From Epiperipatus broadwayi (lineage: Eukaryota > Onychophora > Udeonychophora > Euonychophora > Peripatidae): 64,000 nt of DNA. The stretch lies in assembly GCA_028023455.1 (NCBI GenBank), contig JAQFVV010000037.1, forward strand, positions 994,001-1,058,000. The letters are read 5' to 3'. Below are positions 10,266 through 21,785 of this stretch, piece by piece. Numbering within the stretch: position 1 is the first letter of the stretch; each line of letters begins with the position of its first letter. The notes under the pieces are model-generated. The model ran no database searches. It saw only the letters and a list, made by a program, of their open reading frames with translations, and was not told where the DNA came from. A program made the translations under genes and the position numbers.

Positions 10266-13200
10266 AGTTAAGCACCTCATGCATTAGGGTTAAGTTTTCA
10301 TAAGTTATCAGAGTACTGAAACATGATGGATGAAGTTAAATATGCTATTTTAATTTATATAGTATTCTAGGTAGATCAGCAATTGCCTTAGAAAACTAAT
10401 ATTATATCATTACTATGTCAGTTAATCTTCAAAAATAATAACTGTCATTTAATCTCTACATTCTGCAAGATCATAGAGAAAATTAAAATAGGAGACTGAA
10501 TAGTAGCCCTTATGGGAATAAATAAAGATCACTTGGGCAATTTATCAGTTGTCTAAAACCTGAATATTCCACCCCTAAAAAATCCAAGAACTCTCAATTA
10601 TAAACAAACGCTGCACCCATAAGCTCAACCACATATTGCCGGAGGTTTAAACACAAGATAAACCATAGAGAGAAATGCTTAATAACCATGGAAATACATT
10701 GTATTTTCTTGTATATCTAATTGACTAATAAATTCTAATTATTATTTTTTTTTTTTTTTAAAAAAAGCCTAATTCACTCGAATGATTAAAGATTTGTTTG
10801 CAATCTGATATTTATTTTTTATGTCAAATCATATCAATTTCAAGTTCATGTTTAATTTTAAACCTCCATCATACAAGGTGTTAGGTGTCATTCATTACTA
10901 TATTTTATGATGCTTATTGTGGTACTCTAGTGTGCCAGTACATTGAGTAAAAATCTCTGATCTATGGTTTAAATTTGGATTGAAATTGTTTATATATATA
11001 GTTTTATTCCATAACCAACTTAACTAGATATCTGATTATTGATTAGCCAATAGGTATCTTACTAAACAATTAAGGAAACCCAAAAATTTGGTATCATTCT
11101 AGTGTAAACTAGCCCTCTCCTAATTACTGCTTATGTGGAAGGGGATCCTAGAGAGGTTTTTGTTTTGCCATGTGTTATTTAAGATTTTTTTTTTATCCTT
11201 TATAGTACCAGCATTTTTATTGCTATAACTGAAGTAATAGTGGATTATATATACAAAAATTTTTTAGAAAGCAATTATTAACATTTGTTTTTGAAAATAT
11301 AGGAGGGGGTTGCATATTCCAAATTACGAGAAATTAGTTAATTCTTACTGTTGTTGATTGCAGCCATTAGTAACTTAGTGGAACACTGATAAAAGTTTAT
11401 TATTGTTTAAAACCTGTATATTAAAATATGATAAGTTAATGAAGATAGTATTGAACCTATTGCTTTATAGTCAATTTTAGATATGAAATAATGTGATTGG
11501 TGGAAAGCAGTAAACAGCTGCTGCTGCTGGTGATCAAATATTTGTTGTTTGATGACAATAAGTTACTATTATGTCTTATAAAATCTGTTTTTTTTTTTTT
11601 TAATAATTTAATGTTCATGTAGCTTTTCTTGATTTACTATATGTTTTAATTTATTTAGTTATCTACTATTTTAGTTTCTTTATGCATGTTGCTTTCTATC
11701 TAAAAATGGATGGAGATAAGTATATATAAGATACATAATATAAATGTTTTTCAGTTCAGGCTTTTTTTATTAGATGATCTATTTCAAATTGCTTCAGCAA
11801 CTAATGCTATTTTTATTCAGAAAACTTCTTTTTATTAACCCAGTAAAATGTCTTAATAAAGAGAAAAAAATTATGATGAAGATTGCAAAAGGCAAAATAT
11901 AATAAGTTGAATTAATTAGACCTAAAGTACTGCTACTGCTATCAGAGAATCTTAGGAGAGAAAGGAAGAAAAAAGCATTAGTTAATAGAAGTACCAGTTT
12001 TAAGCTACCCACTTTGGGCAGAAGTTTCTCAAATATTTCTCCACAAGTATACAATACTTGATGAGCATTGCTCAACAGGTAGTTGATTATCATTTTTGTG
12101 GTTTTATTTCTATTCTCTAACCAAGAATAGTAAGATACTATTTTATCTACAATGAAGGTGGTTGATCTAATGATTAATCCATTATTGGGGGTGGAGGTAA
12201 TAATGTACTTAGAAATTTTTATATATCTGAAATATTTTTTTCATTTTACTTACAGTCAAGGGCATGATATGTATATCTTCTCATAATCATTACTGTATGA
12301 AGATTTTCTATATACAAAATGTTTTAAGAACTTTTTGGATTTTTTGTTAATATGTATATATATTGTATATAGTCTTCTTACAAAAAAGAAAGATACTGTG
12401 AATAGTGATGACTTAGGAAACTTCTAATTAAATGTTTAAAAAAAAAATCATATCAAATTTAATGACATTAAATTGTATGTGATGTATTTACTTTTTCATT
12501 TTCTGAAATCCTGTCGAGCTCCACCTTGTCTTATAATCTGTAAAAATGTTATTTGTTAAAGCAATGGTTTAAGAAAATATTTATTTCATTCATATAATAG
12601 TCTGATTTGCGTTTTTGTTATTTATTATTATTATTATTATAGTATGATGTTTAATCTTACAATTATCAATAATCCAAAATGGCAATTTTCTGAACTGCTG
12701 CTAACCCTCCCCTGCGTCCAATATAGTATCTATTTTTATTGCTCTGTGTTATACTGAAATATTATTACTGCTTTTTAATACATTAATTTTATAAAAATGT
12801 ATGCAATAAGGCTTGTGTGAGATTGAAGACTTGTAATAAAAAATAATCGTAAGGATCATGTGATATTCATGAACTAAAATTATGTACATGGACAAACTTC
12901 CACTGATTAATCAAATTGAAATTATGGAACCTTTATTTTTAAACTTATTATTTTACTACTTGTGCTAATTGCACAGGATATAAGAAAAATGATTCATAAT
13001 CATTTTCAACCATTGTAGATCCACTGCAGGATTTAGGTCTCTCCAAATTTAATCCAGTTTTTCCCATCTTTACCCTCTCTTTTTCACATTACCCCAGTAC
13101 ATTTCTCTTTTTTTATGCATTCATCTCATATTTGGTCTTTTTAAGGTCTTTTAAAAGCTGTTGGAATATAATATTAACATTTCAACTATCCATCTATTAT

Positions 13201-13325
13201 CTTCCAACAATATGTCCAGTCAGTTCACTTTCAATGATGTCAGTAACACCTGTTTGTTTTCCCACCTATGTATCTAGTTTTCAATCTCATATAATTACTC
13301 CTGCCAAGTCTCAGATTCATAATTA
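10266..13325. other. AT-rich intron, nothing recognised
   Basis: A 99-codon minus-strand open frame (11794-12093) is hydrophobic and A/T-driven, without homologous character. A short ATT microsatellite lies near 12627-12642. The stretch 10480-10660 is somewhat GC-richer, but no feature could be assigned. Confidence 0.4.
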
Positions 13326-13329
13326 AGAA

Positions 13330-15250
13330 TTGGTAAAACATATTAAAAATCTGATCCATAATTCTGGTAAAACATGTTTACTAAAAATTTTCCATTTCAA
13401 AATCATGGGCATATTTCCTTTTAATATTATTTCTATCAAAAGGACTCCATCCAAATTTAATTCTATTAATAATTTTATCCATTGTCTGATCAAGGTATTT
13501 ATAGTTGTTAATTTCTTCTAATTCATCATTATCAATCTTTTTTTTCTTTTGAGGAAATCCATTGAGCATTACTTTAGTCTTACTTTTATCTGATAACTCT
13601 TGCAACATTTTCTGAAGCTTGGAGGCATTATTTGCAAAAACAATTACATCATTTACAAAATCTAGATGACTTAAATAATCTCCACATACTTTTTGCAAAA
13701 CTTCTGTAAAAAGTTTTGGAGATATGGAGACACCTTGTATTCAGCTTTCTTCCATTATTACTGTGTAATTTAATCATTGCTGTTGCATTTTGATAAATAT
13801 TCTTGGGTCTATATCTTAGTGGATCCAATGCCTTTTTCATGTTCTACAAATCCAAAGCATAATTGCAACTCTTATTGATTGGCCTTCCTATAACTTTTCT
13901 CAATATTTGGATATGATCCACTTTGTATAGAATTAATAAAAGACTGATATGTCTGTAATTTCTAATCTTTTCTTTTCACTTTTTTAAAATTTAAGGTTAG
14001 TACAACATTTTCCCACTTATTTGGTATATTTTTATCAACTTATATATTTCTTCACCTGCTTCTTTTAAGATATTGATTATAATTCCATCATTACCTACCT
14101 AGAGTTTTTTTTTTTTTTTCATAGATTTCTCACTTCTTCATTAAAAATCTGGGGTAATTCAGATGTAGTAATTATAGGGGATACTTTTTCTTTATTGCCA
14201 TTTTTTTTTTTATAGAACTTTTCCACGCATTTCATAATATTATCTCTCTTTCTAGTAATAGTTCAATCTTTTCTTCAAATTCCAGAAATGTTTCCTACCA
14301 ATACCAAGATATTATTTTACACTCTTGAGACTTTTATTCTCTTATATTCACAATTAATTTTTTTTATAGCATTATTAACTCTTCTTCATACTATGTTATA
14401 AAATTCTAAATATTCAGACCTTCTTAATGCATCATTTTTACAAATTGACCTGTCTTCATTTGTCCCAGCTATCTTTATTGTAGTTCTTAATAGCATATCA
14501 GTTATTTTCCTATTGATTTCATTTAAATATGAATCACCTTCAAAATCTGTTGAATGATTTACAAAATTCTAATTTAAATTCATTGGAATGTTTCTGAAGA
14601 TTAGGAATATCAACTTTGAATACTGTTTTTCTTAATAAATTCTTGTCTCTCTAGATTTGCATTAACATATATCTTACATCTCAATAATCAGAGATCATCT
14701 CCTGTGTTTCATTTATTAACAACATTACAATCCTGAAATACAAATTTGCTGTTACGCAAAATATAATCCATTTCTGCTGTACCTTCATTCACATGCTTTC
14801 CGTTTAGTTATTTTTTCTCAAAGAAAAAAATCATAATGTAAGTCTGTGTCCTCTGTCATTTTTATCACCATAACCACCATACTTTCATCTTTCAGTCAAA
14901 TACCAATTTTAGCATTAAGGTCTCCTGTGCAATTTTAAAATGTTGTTTGATAAAGCCTTTTATACAACTGCATAAAACTCCTCTACTTCTTCATCACAAT
15001 GGTAACTTGTTATGGCATAATTTGTATTTAGTATCTTCCATTAAATTAAATAATAATCTTACCATTCTGTCTGGTAGGTCACTATTAATCTCCACAATAT
15101 TGTTTTTCCATTTCTTTATTTATAATTAATCTTACTCTACTTGTGCTTCCAATATTTGTGCCTTTATAGTATAGTACATGACCACTTTTTAAATCAATTT
15201 GCCTCTTAACCTTTTTTTTTATCTTTACAAAATCCAATAATGTCCTATTT
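13330..15250 (-). mobile_element. RTE-like LINE remnant (endonuclease plus reverse transcriptase)
   Basis: Read on the minus strand, the 5' part (about 15200-14880) contains endonuclease sequence: a DLPDRMVRLLFNLMEDTKYK block followed by GDLNAKIG, a signature of AP-type endonucleases of non-LTR retrotransposons. The 3' part (13381-13698) encodes GDYLSHLDFVNDVIVFANNA, a decayed form of the HLRFADD catalytic box of RTE-type reverse transcriptases, followed by LQKMLQELSDKS, TKVMLNGF, NNYKYL and INRIKFGW, in the family order. FVND replaces the FADD aspartate pair, so it is catalytically dead. Several frameshifts and stops lie between. The 5' end and the 3' tail are uncertain by about 100 bp. Confidence 0.85.
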
Positions 15251-15959
15251 AAAAAATATTAGAATTCTTTTTCCAATTCTTGTAATTTTCCTTCACTTGA
15301 AAGTGATCTGAAATTTGTGTATATCTAAATAAAGTCATCATCAAATGGCAGCCTAGGTCCACAATAAAGGAATTCTTAGTACCCTCTGCCTTTGGCTGCC
15401 GATTGCTGCTTTGGCTGATGATTTTACTGCCTCCCAAGCATAAGACTATAAATTAGTTTGTCTGTTATGATTGACTGCCTCCAAGAAAATTCAACTGACA
15501 TTTCAATTAAGAGCTATCAGACAAATTAGAAAGATAAGTCCATGGTATTTCTTGATCTTAAACTCTGAGGTAAAAAGCAAATAAACTCATCACACTGGCT
15601 CATATAGTAATAGCAGTAAAGGCAAGATCATAAGGAGTGAACATTAGAGATTTATCCTTCTTGGTTGTTTTAAGACCTCTAAGGAATCAAAGGGTCTTCT
15701 TTCATTTAATAGCAAAACTCCTTTCTGCAGCCAAGAAAAATGATTATAGTTGTTAAAATCAACTATCAAACTCAGATATATATATATTTTAAAGGAATAA
15801 AAGAAAAACATTTCTATTATGACAGCACTTTTGTTTTTATACAGTGGGAGGAAATCACAGCAGTTGTTTTTTTTTTTTAAGTTAATGTGACAGATAGCAT
15901 AATAACATAAAATTGTTCTCATCTTTTACAAATTATATATATATATAACACAATTCTAA
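15251..15959. other. Intron, no assigned feature
   Basis: Adjoins the LINE 5' side and may include its untranslated leader. A 62-codon minus-strand frame (15249-15437) and a 92-codon one (15644-15922) show no domain signal. Confidence 0.35.
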
Positions 15960-16325
15960 ATACCAACACCTGTCAAACAAACTGTTTAACAATTCTAAGA
16001 ACAAAATCCCCCAAAAGGCTTCTCATCAAATCGTTTATAAAATTAACTGCTCTAACTCCTCCTACTTGAAGGCATATTACAGTGAAACCCAGGCCAACTT
16101 GGCTGCGAAACTCGTTATAGTTACATGTACAAACGCGCTAAGAAAATCGCAGACTATTCTTCCTGGATCACGAGCTGATCTCTGGCTATGAGCACGATGA
16201 TAAAAAGTGAAAGATTAAGGAGGCTTTATCAATCACCAGGGATGCCAACACCATCAATAAAATGGAATCCAGTACCCCCGCTCTCCAGAAATGGCATCTA
16301 TAACCCCTCCCATCTCATTAACATG
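15960..16325 (+). other. GC-richer stretch with interrupted open frames, unassigned
   Basis: This stretch is clearly less AT-rich than its flanks. Plus-strand frames read like decayed coding sequence, for example SSYLKAYYSETQANLAAKL near 16055-16110, KKIADYSSWITS near 16140-16178 and LRRLYQSPGMPTP near 16208-16250, in shifting frames. This pattern suggests a dead retroelement or processed pseudogene, but I recognise no family. Not called as a gene. Confidence 0.35.
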
Positions 16326-16594
16326 CAAATTTTCTCAGTATTTATTCATTTTAATCCTCTTAATATTCATATTTGACACCTATGGATCAAAATTCCTCAC
16401 TTTCTTTATTCTTTTTATAGTCGTAACCTGTTTTGTTCTTGAATGTTGTAACATTTTCCTTTCATTAAATTATATATTTATTTTTTTCAGCAAAAACTAA
16501 TATTTAAAATAAAAACGTGTATTCATAGTAAATGATTTTGTATGTACTGAGAAGTTATATAGGGAAAGAAATATTTTACAAAGTTAAATACCCT

Positions 16595-16855
16595 GCATAG
16601 TTTAGTACAGTGGTAGACTAATAGATTCTTAAGATCCATGGATTGTGTCTCTGTATGTCACTTCCTGTTGTCATCTTTTTTGCAAACTTCTGCACAATTA
16701 ACCATTGGAATTTTTTTCTCATTAAAAAATAAATGGATAATTTATTGCTTAGGGGAGTTTATAAAAAGTTTGATTATCAGTAATGACAGAACTAGTTTTG
16801 ATCCATGGATTTTAAACTCCTGGGTCTGCCAGTCCAATGTACTAAACAATGAAGG
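16595..16855. repeat. F5 tRNA-like SINE inverted pair
   Basis: The left arm starts CATAGTTTAGTACAGTGGTA (A-box-like) and runs to GATCCATGGATT near 16634. The right arm (about 16780-16850), inverted, contains GATCCATGGAT and TGTACTAAACA. Together they form a diverged hairpin with a loop of about 130 bp. A third copy lies at 21690-21785 on the minus strand. The shared A-box and GGATCAA B-box-like motifs indicate a tRNA ancestor. Confidence 0.65.
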
Positions 16856-17033
16856 CCATTTATTTTTTTGAAAATTCATAAGAAAGTATTTACAAAATAT
16901 ACATTATCATAAAATATTAGAAGTTGACACTTTCACAAATATATTTTGTAGTAAGTTTTTATTTTGAAAATTGTGTTTATTTATAGTTAGAGCTAAATAT
17001 TAATAGTAAAAGAAAACATACTTTTAGGAACTT

Positions 17034-17165
17034 ATGTTTTGATCCATTTTTTTCTCTCTTTTTTCCCCTCATGAGGCGAACCCGCAACAACAGTCTGCAA
17101 CCAACTGCGTGCTTGCAAAGCGCTGACCTCTCGGCTAACAACGCTTGACATGTTTTGATCCATTT
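17034..17165 (-). mobile_element. F8 SINE with perfect 16-bp target-site duplication
   Basis: The direct repeat ATGTTTTGATCCATTT occurs exactly at 17034-17049 and 17150-17165. Between them lies a 100-bp minus-strand SINE. Read on that strand it runs GCCGAGAGGTCAGCGC (D-arm / A box), TTTGCAAGCACGCAGTTGG, then GTTGCGGGTTCGCCTC (T-arm / B box) and ends in an A/G-rich tail (the T-run at 17044-17066 of the plus strand). The length between the boxes and the GCCGAGAGGTC start are like class II tRNAs (Leu or Ser type). The intact duplication indicates a recent insertion. The mobilising LINE is not known. Confidence 0.88.
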
Positions 17166-18239
17166 AAATGTGGAAACTCTCAATTCTTACTTTATGATTA
17201 AACACTCTATTTTTTCTACAATTGTGATTTTGCAATTCATTAACTTGATTATAAATCATCTTTGTCTTCACATTATGTGGGGAGTTTCTAACATTTCCTT
17301 TATTCTATGTTTATTAGATTGAAATAGAAAAGTTATAGCCTTGCACATAATAACTAAAACTGATTATTCCGATGTGAAACAATTTTTTACTAATGATAAA
17401 ATTATCATTCAAAAGCAGAACAAGTTCTGTTGCCACATTTCCACATATATATTTTGGCAGATATTTTATATTCATACAATACTTTTTTACCAATGATCAT
17501 AAAATTGGTATATTGATAAAAATAAAAAATAAATACTTGTGCTAAAAAATGGCCATACATTTTGATGTCCCTATGAATCTTAGCATTGATAAGTTTGCTT
17601 TAACTTTTTTTTTCTTATTAAAAAACTGGTTATTATGATTTGAATGAAAGAATTGTATTCAAATAAATGAAGACTGATATAAATGTTGATGAATAACTAT
17701 AAAAATATATAATATACTACATGTAACTTGTAAACTGGATCAAAAGATGATTGGGCAGACAAATTTACCATACAGAAATTTAATGCCAATAGCTATCAGC
17801 AATATGTTTCATAAAAAAAAAAATTGGTGCTGATTGTCAAAACTTACAACTGGGAATATATTTCCAATGAAATATCATTACACTTGAAAATTGATTGGGT
17901 TAGGCATGTCTATTTGTTATTTAGTCTTTTAATATTGTAACGTCTTTGGGCTTCCTATATATACTTAGGGGGTTGTTTTTTTTATAAAAAAAGTGGAATT
18001 TTTTAAACTTTTCTTTTTTTTATTTTATTGGTTTTAAATATTTTTTTTTTATTGTATAAATAAAAAAAAAAATGAAAAAAAAAAAGAATATTAAGATAAC
18101 CAACTATTTGTGTGAAACACAAACAATCTTATGCTACGCTACCTTTAAAAATATCTTCTTAATTATGTAACACTATATTAAATAATGCAGAAATTTTTTT
18201 ATTTTTAAAAATCACATTTTCCCACTGGTTATATCTAAT
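17166..18239. other. AT-rich intron, nothing recognised
   Basis: Contains long A and T runs (notably 17975-18090). No repeat family or coding signal. Confidence 0.4.
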
Positions 18240-19905
18240 CCTTTCCTTCTAACAATTTGCTAATCTCATTACAACTTACATCTTGCAAATTAAATTTTAC
18301 AGATAAGATAGATGATAAAGTCTTTATAGATAATCATTTTTCACTGTTCCACTAGTCATTTTCAATTGGAAATATTCTAACAACAGAAGCATTGGTGCTA
18401 GAGCAACATATTTTTGATTTTTGTAAGAAATATGTTATTTCTTAAAGTGGGTAAATATTTTTATCCACCTTTTACCAACATCATTTTTTTTATCCATTCA
18501 TTTTTTAAGTTTTTCAATAGTGAAAAAAATATTTCTTCAAACAAAAAAATTCCCATCGGTAGCAATATCTTTTAGTTTGTCATGTTAAAAATTCAATTGT
18601 AATAACGTCTGTCTAGTCCATTTTACTTTTTATAAGAATCCATTGGAAACTACTTCAATTAAACTAGCAGTCCGTCTTTAATGTATTGATACTATGACAG
18701 AAAACATCACAACTTCTTTAAGAATTTATATATATATATATCTGGACTGGATTCTTCCGTAATTAACAATATATTTTTCATACCTGGAGTGAATTCTTTC
18801 TTAATTAACAATTTATTTTTAATAATTTGTGTAGAAAACTTTTTTCAAGTCATACTTTATATTACAGAATAACATTATTTAAAATAATGTTAAATGACTG
18901 AAATATTGTCGGATTCTAATCCTTTTATAACTTCATGAAAAATATACATCTGACTATATACAAAAAGAAGTATCAGTTCAGAATATTCATTATTGAAAAA
19001 TGTTTCCAGTATTTTAGGACATTTATCCAAACTCAAGAAATATGATCGAAGTGGTTCTTATAATTTGAGAATGTGCTCTACTGTTAATATCAAAGCAAAC
19101 TACTTTTCTTTTGAATAATGGAGCTTTTCTTGTTCAGTATTAACCTCTTTACTAAATTGTTTTAAATTTAACACATGAACTGTAAAGCAGCTAAAATATA
19201 AGTATATGGTTATTATGATGTCTACATTAATTGGCATGGAACTGGAAGCTATATTTATAGTATTCATTCATATATGTGCCTTGCAAATTCTTAAAATATT
19301 TCTGTTCGACAACTCTTTTAATTTTGTAAGTAAATTATTGCTACCCCTCCAAGTGCATCCTTCAAAATTAATGTTAATGTTTTCTGCTGATAGTCCACAA
19401 TTTTAGAAATAAGATTATTTTCATAAAATAAATGTTTTGATAACATTTCAGTGATTTCTCCTTCAATACATTCTAAATTTAAAATTTTTAATTGAATGCC
19501 ACTGTAATTTTATTTCCTTGTGGTTTGATGTATGTGATGAAACAGAGACAACTGTCATATCTTGTGACAATGTTTTCACAATAATTTCTTGCACAAGGAC
19601 ATTGAGGATTGTAGTTTTTTTTTTTCAGTAATTAGTACAATCCATGCTCCTAAAGGTATGGTTATGCACAAAAGTACTTTCAATAACTGCTAATCATTTT
19701 TCAACCATTTCAAAATTTGGAAGTTTGAAAAAATCAATTATTTTAAATATTAATGCTGCTACACCAAGGAATTGTTTATGTTTTTCTGTATTGATATACT
19801 TTATTATAGTAGACTTTTCATCCATGGAAAATTCTGTTTTACAAATTGTGCAATTCAGAAGTAAATCATTATTCGTTTGTATTATTAAACCACTAAACAT
19901 CACAT
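18240..19905 (-). pseudogene. hAT-like transposase pseudogene
   Basis: Read on the minus strand from 19903, the start encodes a zinc-finger-like block, NCTICKTEFSMDEKSTIIKY then NTEKHKQ (C-x2-C ... H, BED-finger style). It is followed by LPNFEMVEK, a TFVHNHTFRSMDCTN segment, TVVSVSSHTSNHKEIKLQ, and near 19390-19210 a FEGCTWRGSNNLLTKLKELS and ICKAHI series. This order (BED finger, then an HNHSF-type box, then a DASN/GG..R.GxNN..KL..C-AHI core) is typical of hAT-superfamily transposases and host genes derived from them. Many stops and frameshifts break it, and the C-terminal part decays into AT-rich sequence. The upstream end abuts the 57-bp hairpin at 19884. The boundary at about 18240 is approximate. 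Confidence 0.7.
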
Positions 19906-20014
19906 GATCACCATTTCTTACGCTTGCTCATAACTGTTATTAAAGCAGACAAATTCTATAACAGTTATGAGCAAGCATAAGAAATGGTGATCATGTGATG
20001 TTTAGTGGTTTAAT
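19884..20014. repeat. 57-bp near-perfect hairpin (F4-related end)
   Basis: Arms 19884-19940 and 19958-20014 pair at 56 of 57 positions around a 17-base loop. The arm sequence (ACTAAACATCACATGATCACC) also appears, diverged, at 62060-62090 at the end of an F4 element (GACCATGTGATGTCTAGTAA), so the hairpin is probably an inverted duplication of an F4 terminus. It overlaps the 5' end of the hAT-like open frame. Confidence 0.88.
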
Positions 20015-20179
20015 ACCAATTCTGCCTAATAGGATAGTGGTGGCTATGGTTATTAAAGAATCAAAGACACCGAAATGTATGGGTATGAAATGAGTTCAGA
20101 CCTATATATATATATAAGCAAATGAGCTTAGATTGAAAATATTATTGGGTTTTCCAATTTTATTCTCATAATTTTGTAG

Positions 20180-20435
20180 TTAAGTAAAGATGGCTGCTAG
20201 AGGGTTGCAATAGATCCTAAGATCTAGACGCAGTGCTCTCAGATCCAAGGCTCCTCACTGATGAAGCCCACAAGCCACTAGTCTAGGGATATTATATGAG
20301 TAGGCACTAGATAACGATTTTATGCACAAGCCTTCTGGCATCCATTGATTACTCTGGCTTGCACTGAGTGGCACTACTGTATGGAGAGTTTTGCCTGTTT
20401 GTATTATTGAATCTTCAGTTCTTGGTTCCAAAAGC
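20180..20435 (+). repeat. F4 repeat copy
   Basis: Contains CCTCACTGATGAAGCC, then ACTAGTCTAGGG, GTAGGCACTAGATA, CATCCATTGATTACTCTGGC and CACTACTGTATGGAGAG. The last three blocks recur, partly inverted, at 61896-62040. The first two recur inside F3 (5490-5535 and 46375-46410), so F3 and F4 share a domain. A 60-codon minus-strand open frame here is a by-product of the repeat. Confidence 0.65.
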
Positions 20436-21689
20436 ATGTATTAAATAATTTTTTATTAAATATTTAAAAAAATCAAAACGTTTTTATATTCAAAATGGCT
20501 ATTGGTCATTAATATCAAAAATTCAAAAAATAATTGAATTAAACCTTTGAAAAACAGATGTTAAGGGTTTAATAGACAATCATTAGATTTAACAACCTCA
20601 TTTATTATTTTCTATCAATTTTATTAATTAATAGATTGTAAGAATATTTTTAAATGATCTTATTAGAGGAAATATTATGTGATCTTATTAGAATTTGTTT
20701 TCAAAGGCTTCATATGATTTACTTACTTTGTGAATACTCAGCATGACAATAATTAATTATAATTATGTAAACAAATTCTAATATAAAAATTCAATAATTC
20801 AAAATTGCATACTTTTTTTAAAAGAATCAATTTAAATGATTATTATATATAACAAATTTAAAAATAAAATTAAAATTATTGTGGTCAAATAAATGTACAT
20901 TCAGTAATAATATGAAAAAATGAGGAATACCCAAACTCATACTGTCATCTAGCGAATAGTCTTCTACTATGGATCACTATAATCCAGAGAAATGCTGCTA
21001 AATTTAAATTATCAAAAAAAAAATTATTGGTGTGAAGGCATAAAGTAGTACAACAAGTAAAGATAAGCACTTTTGGAGTCACATTTCCAAGGAGCGCAAT
21101 AACTTAAAAAAAGGAGTACAAAATTTCCAAAAGTAGCATGGTTGATCATCTTATTAATAATCAACTAAGAAAGATCTTTTTTCTGCAGAACTGAAGATTT
21201 CACCATCTTTACTAACTCGTTGCACTGAAAATTTGAACGTTTAATGTTGGGATAGGATCCACATTATATATTCTACTAAAAAAATGTAGCCATAACAAAT
21301 TATAGTCACTAACGTTCATTCTTTTTTAATATTAATGAATTAGCTAAAAGTTTTAAAATCAAACTAAAATAGTTTCTTTTGATATTAAAGTAGCGACAAT
21401 CTATTCTCACTAGGATATTTATTATAATGATCAGTAGATATTTATTCGATCGAATCTATTACTATGGTTTATCATGCAAATGCTTGTCTTCTCATGGCAA
21501 TCAAACTCATTCACATTTGTATTATTAATATTTCCCCATTCGAGCATAAAACAAATGACTCTTAAGATCTATGTGGTTATCATAGCATGCTCAGAATGTT
21601 ATTCTATAATTAAAGATAATGATGAGCATCTGATAGAAGCAGCATATATTTATCAAACCCTGAACTCTATTTATTAAAATAAATAAGTT
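20436..21689. other. AT-rich intron, nothing recognised
   Basis: No repeat family identified. A 67-codon open frame at 21474-21677 has no domain signal. Confidence 0.4.
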
Positions 21690-21785
21690 CAAGCACCGAA
21701 AGTGCCAGAACTGGACTTGATCCAAGGACTTTGTGCTCCAGAATCTTAACTCTTATCACTGCACTAAACTATGCATGTCATTTTA
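21690..21785 (-). repeat. F5 tRNA-like SINE copy
   Basis: On the minus strand it reads TAGTTTAGTGCAGTGATAAG (A-box-like), GGAGCACAAAGTCC (anticodon-arm-like) and TTGGATCAAGTCC (B-box-like). It is the same family as the pair at 16595-16855, and is a single copy with no inverted partner nearby. Confidence 0.6.

Noticed and set aside
11794-12093. 99-codon hydrophobic minus-strand frame
   Set aside because: Its composition reflects AT-rich DNA. There is no domain, no splice signals fitting it, and no second copy.
17050-17149. Functional tRNA gene (Leu or Ser type)
   Set aside because: The A and B boxes are present, but the insert is flanked by a target-site duplication and ends in an A-rich tail, with no acceptor stem; it is a SINE.
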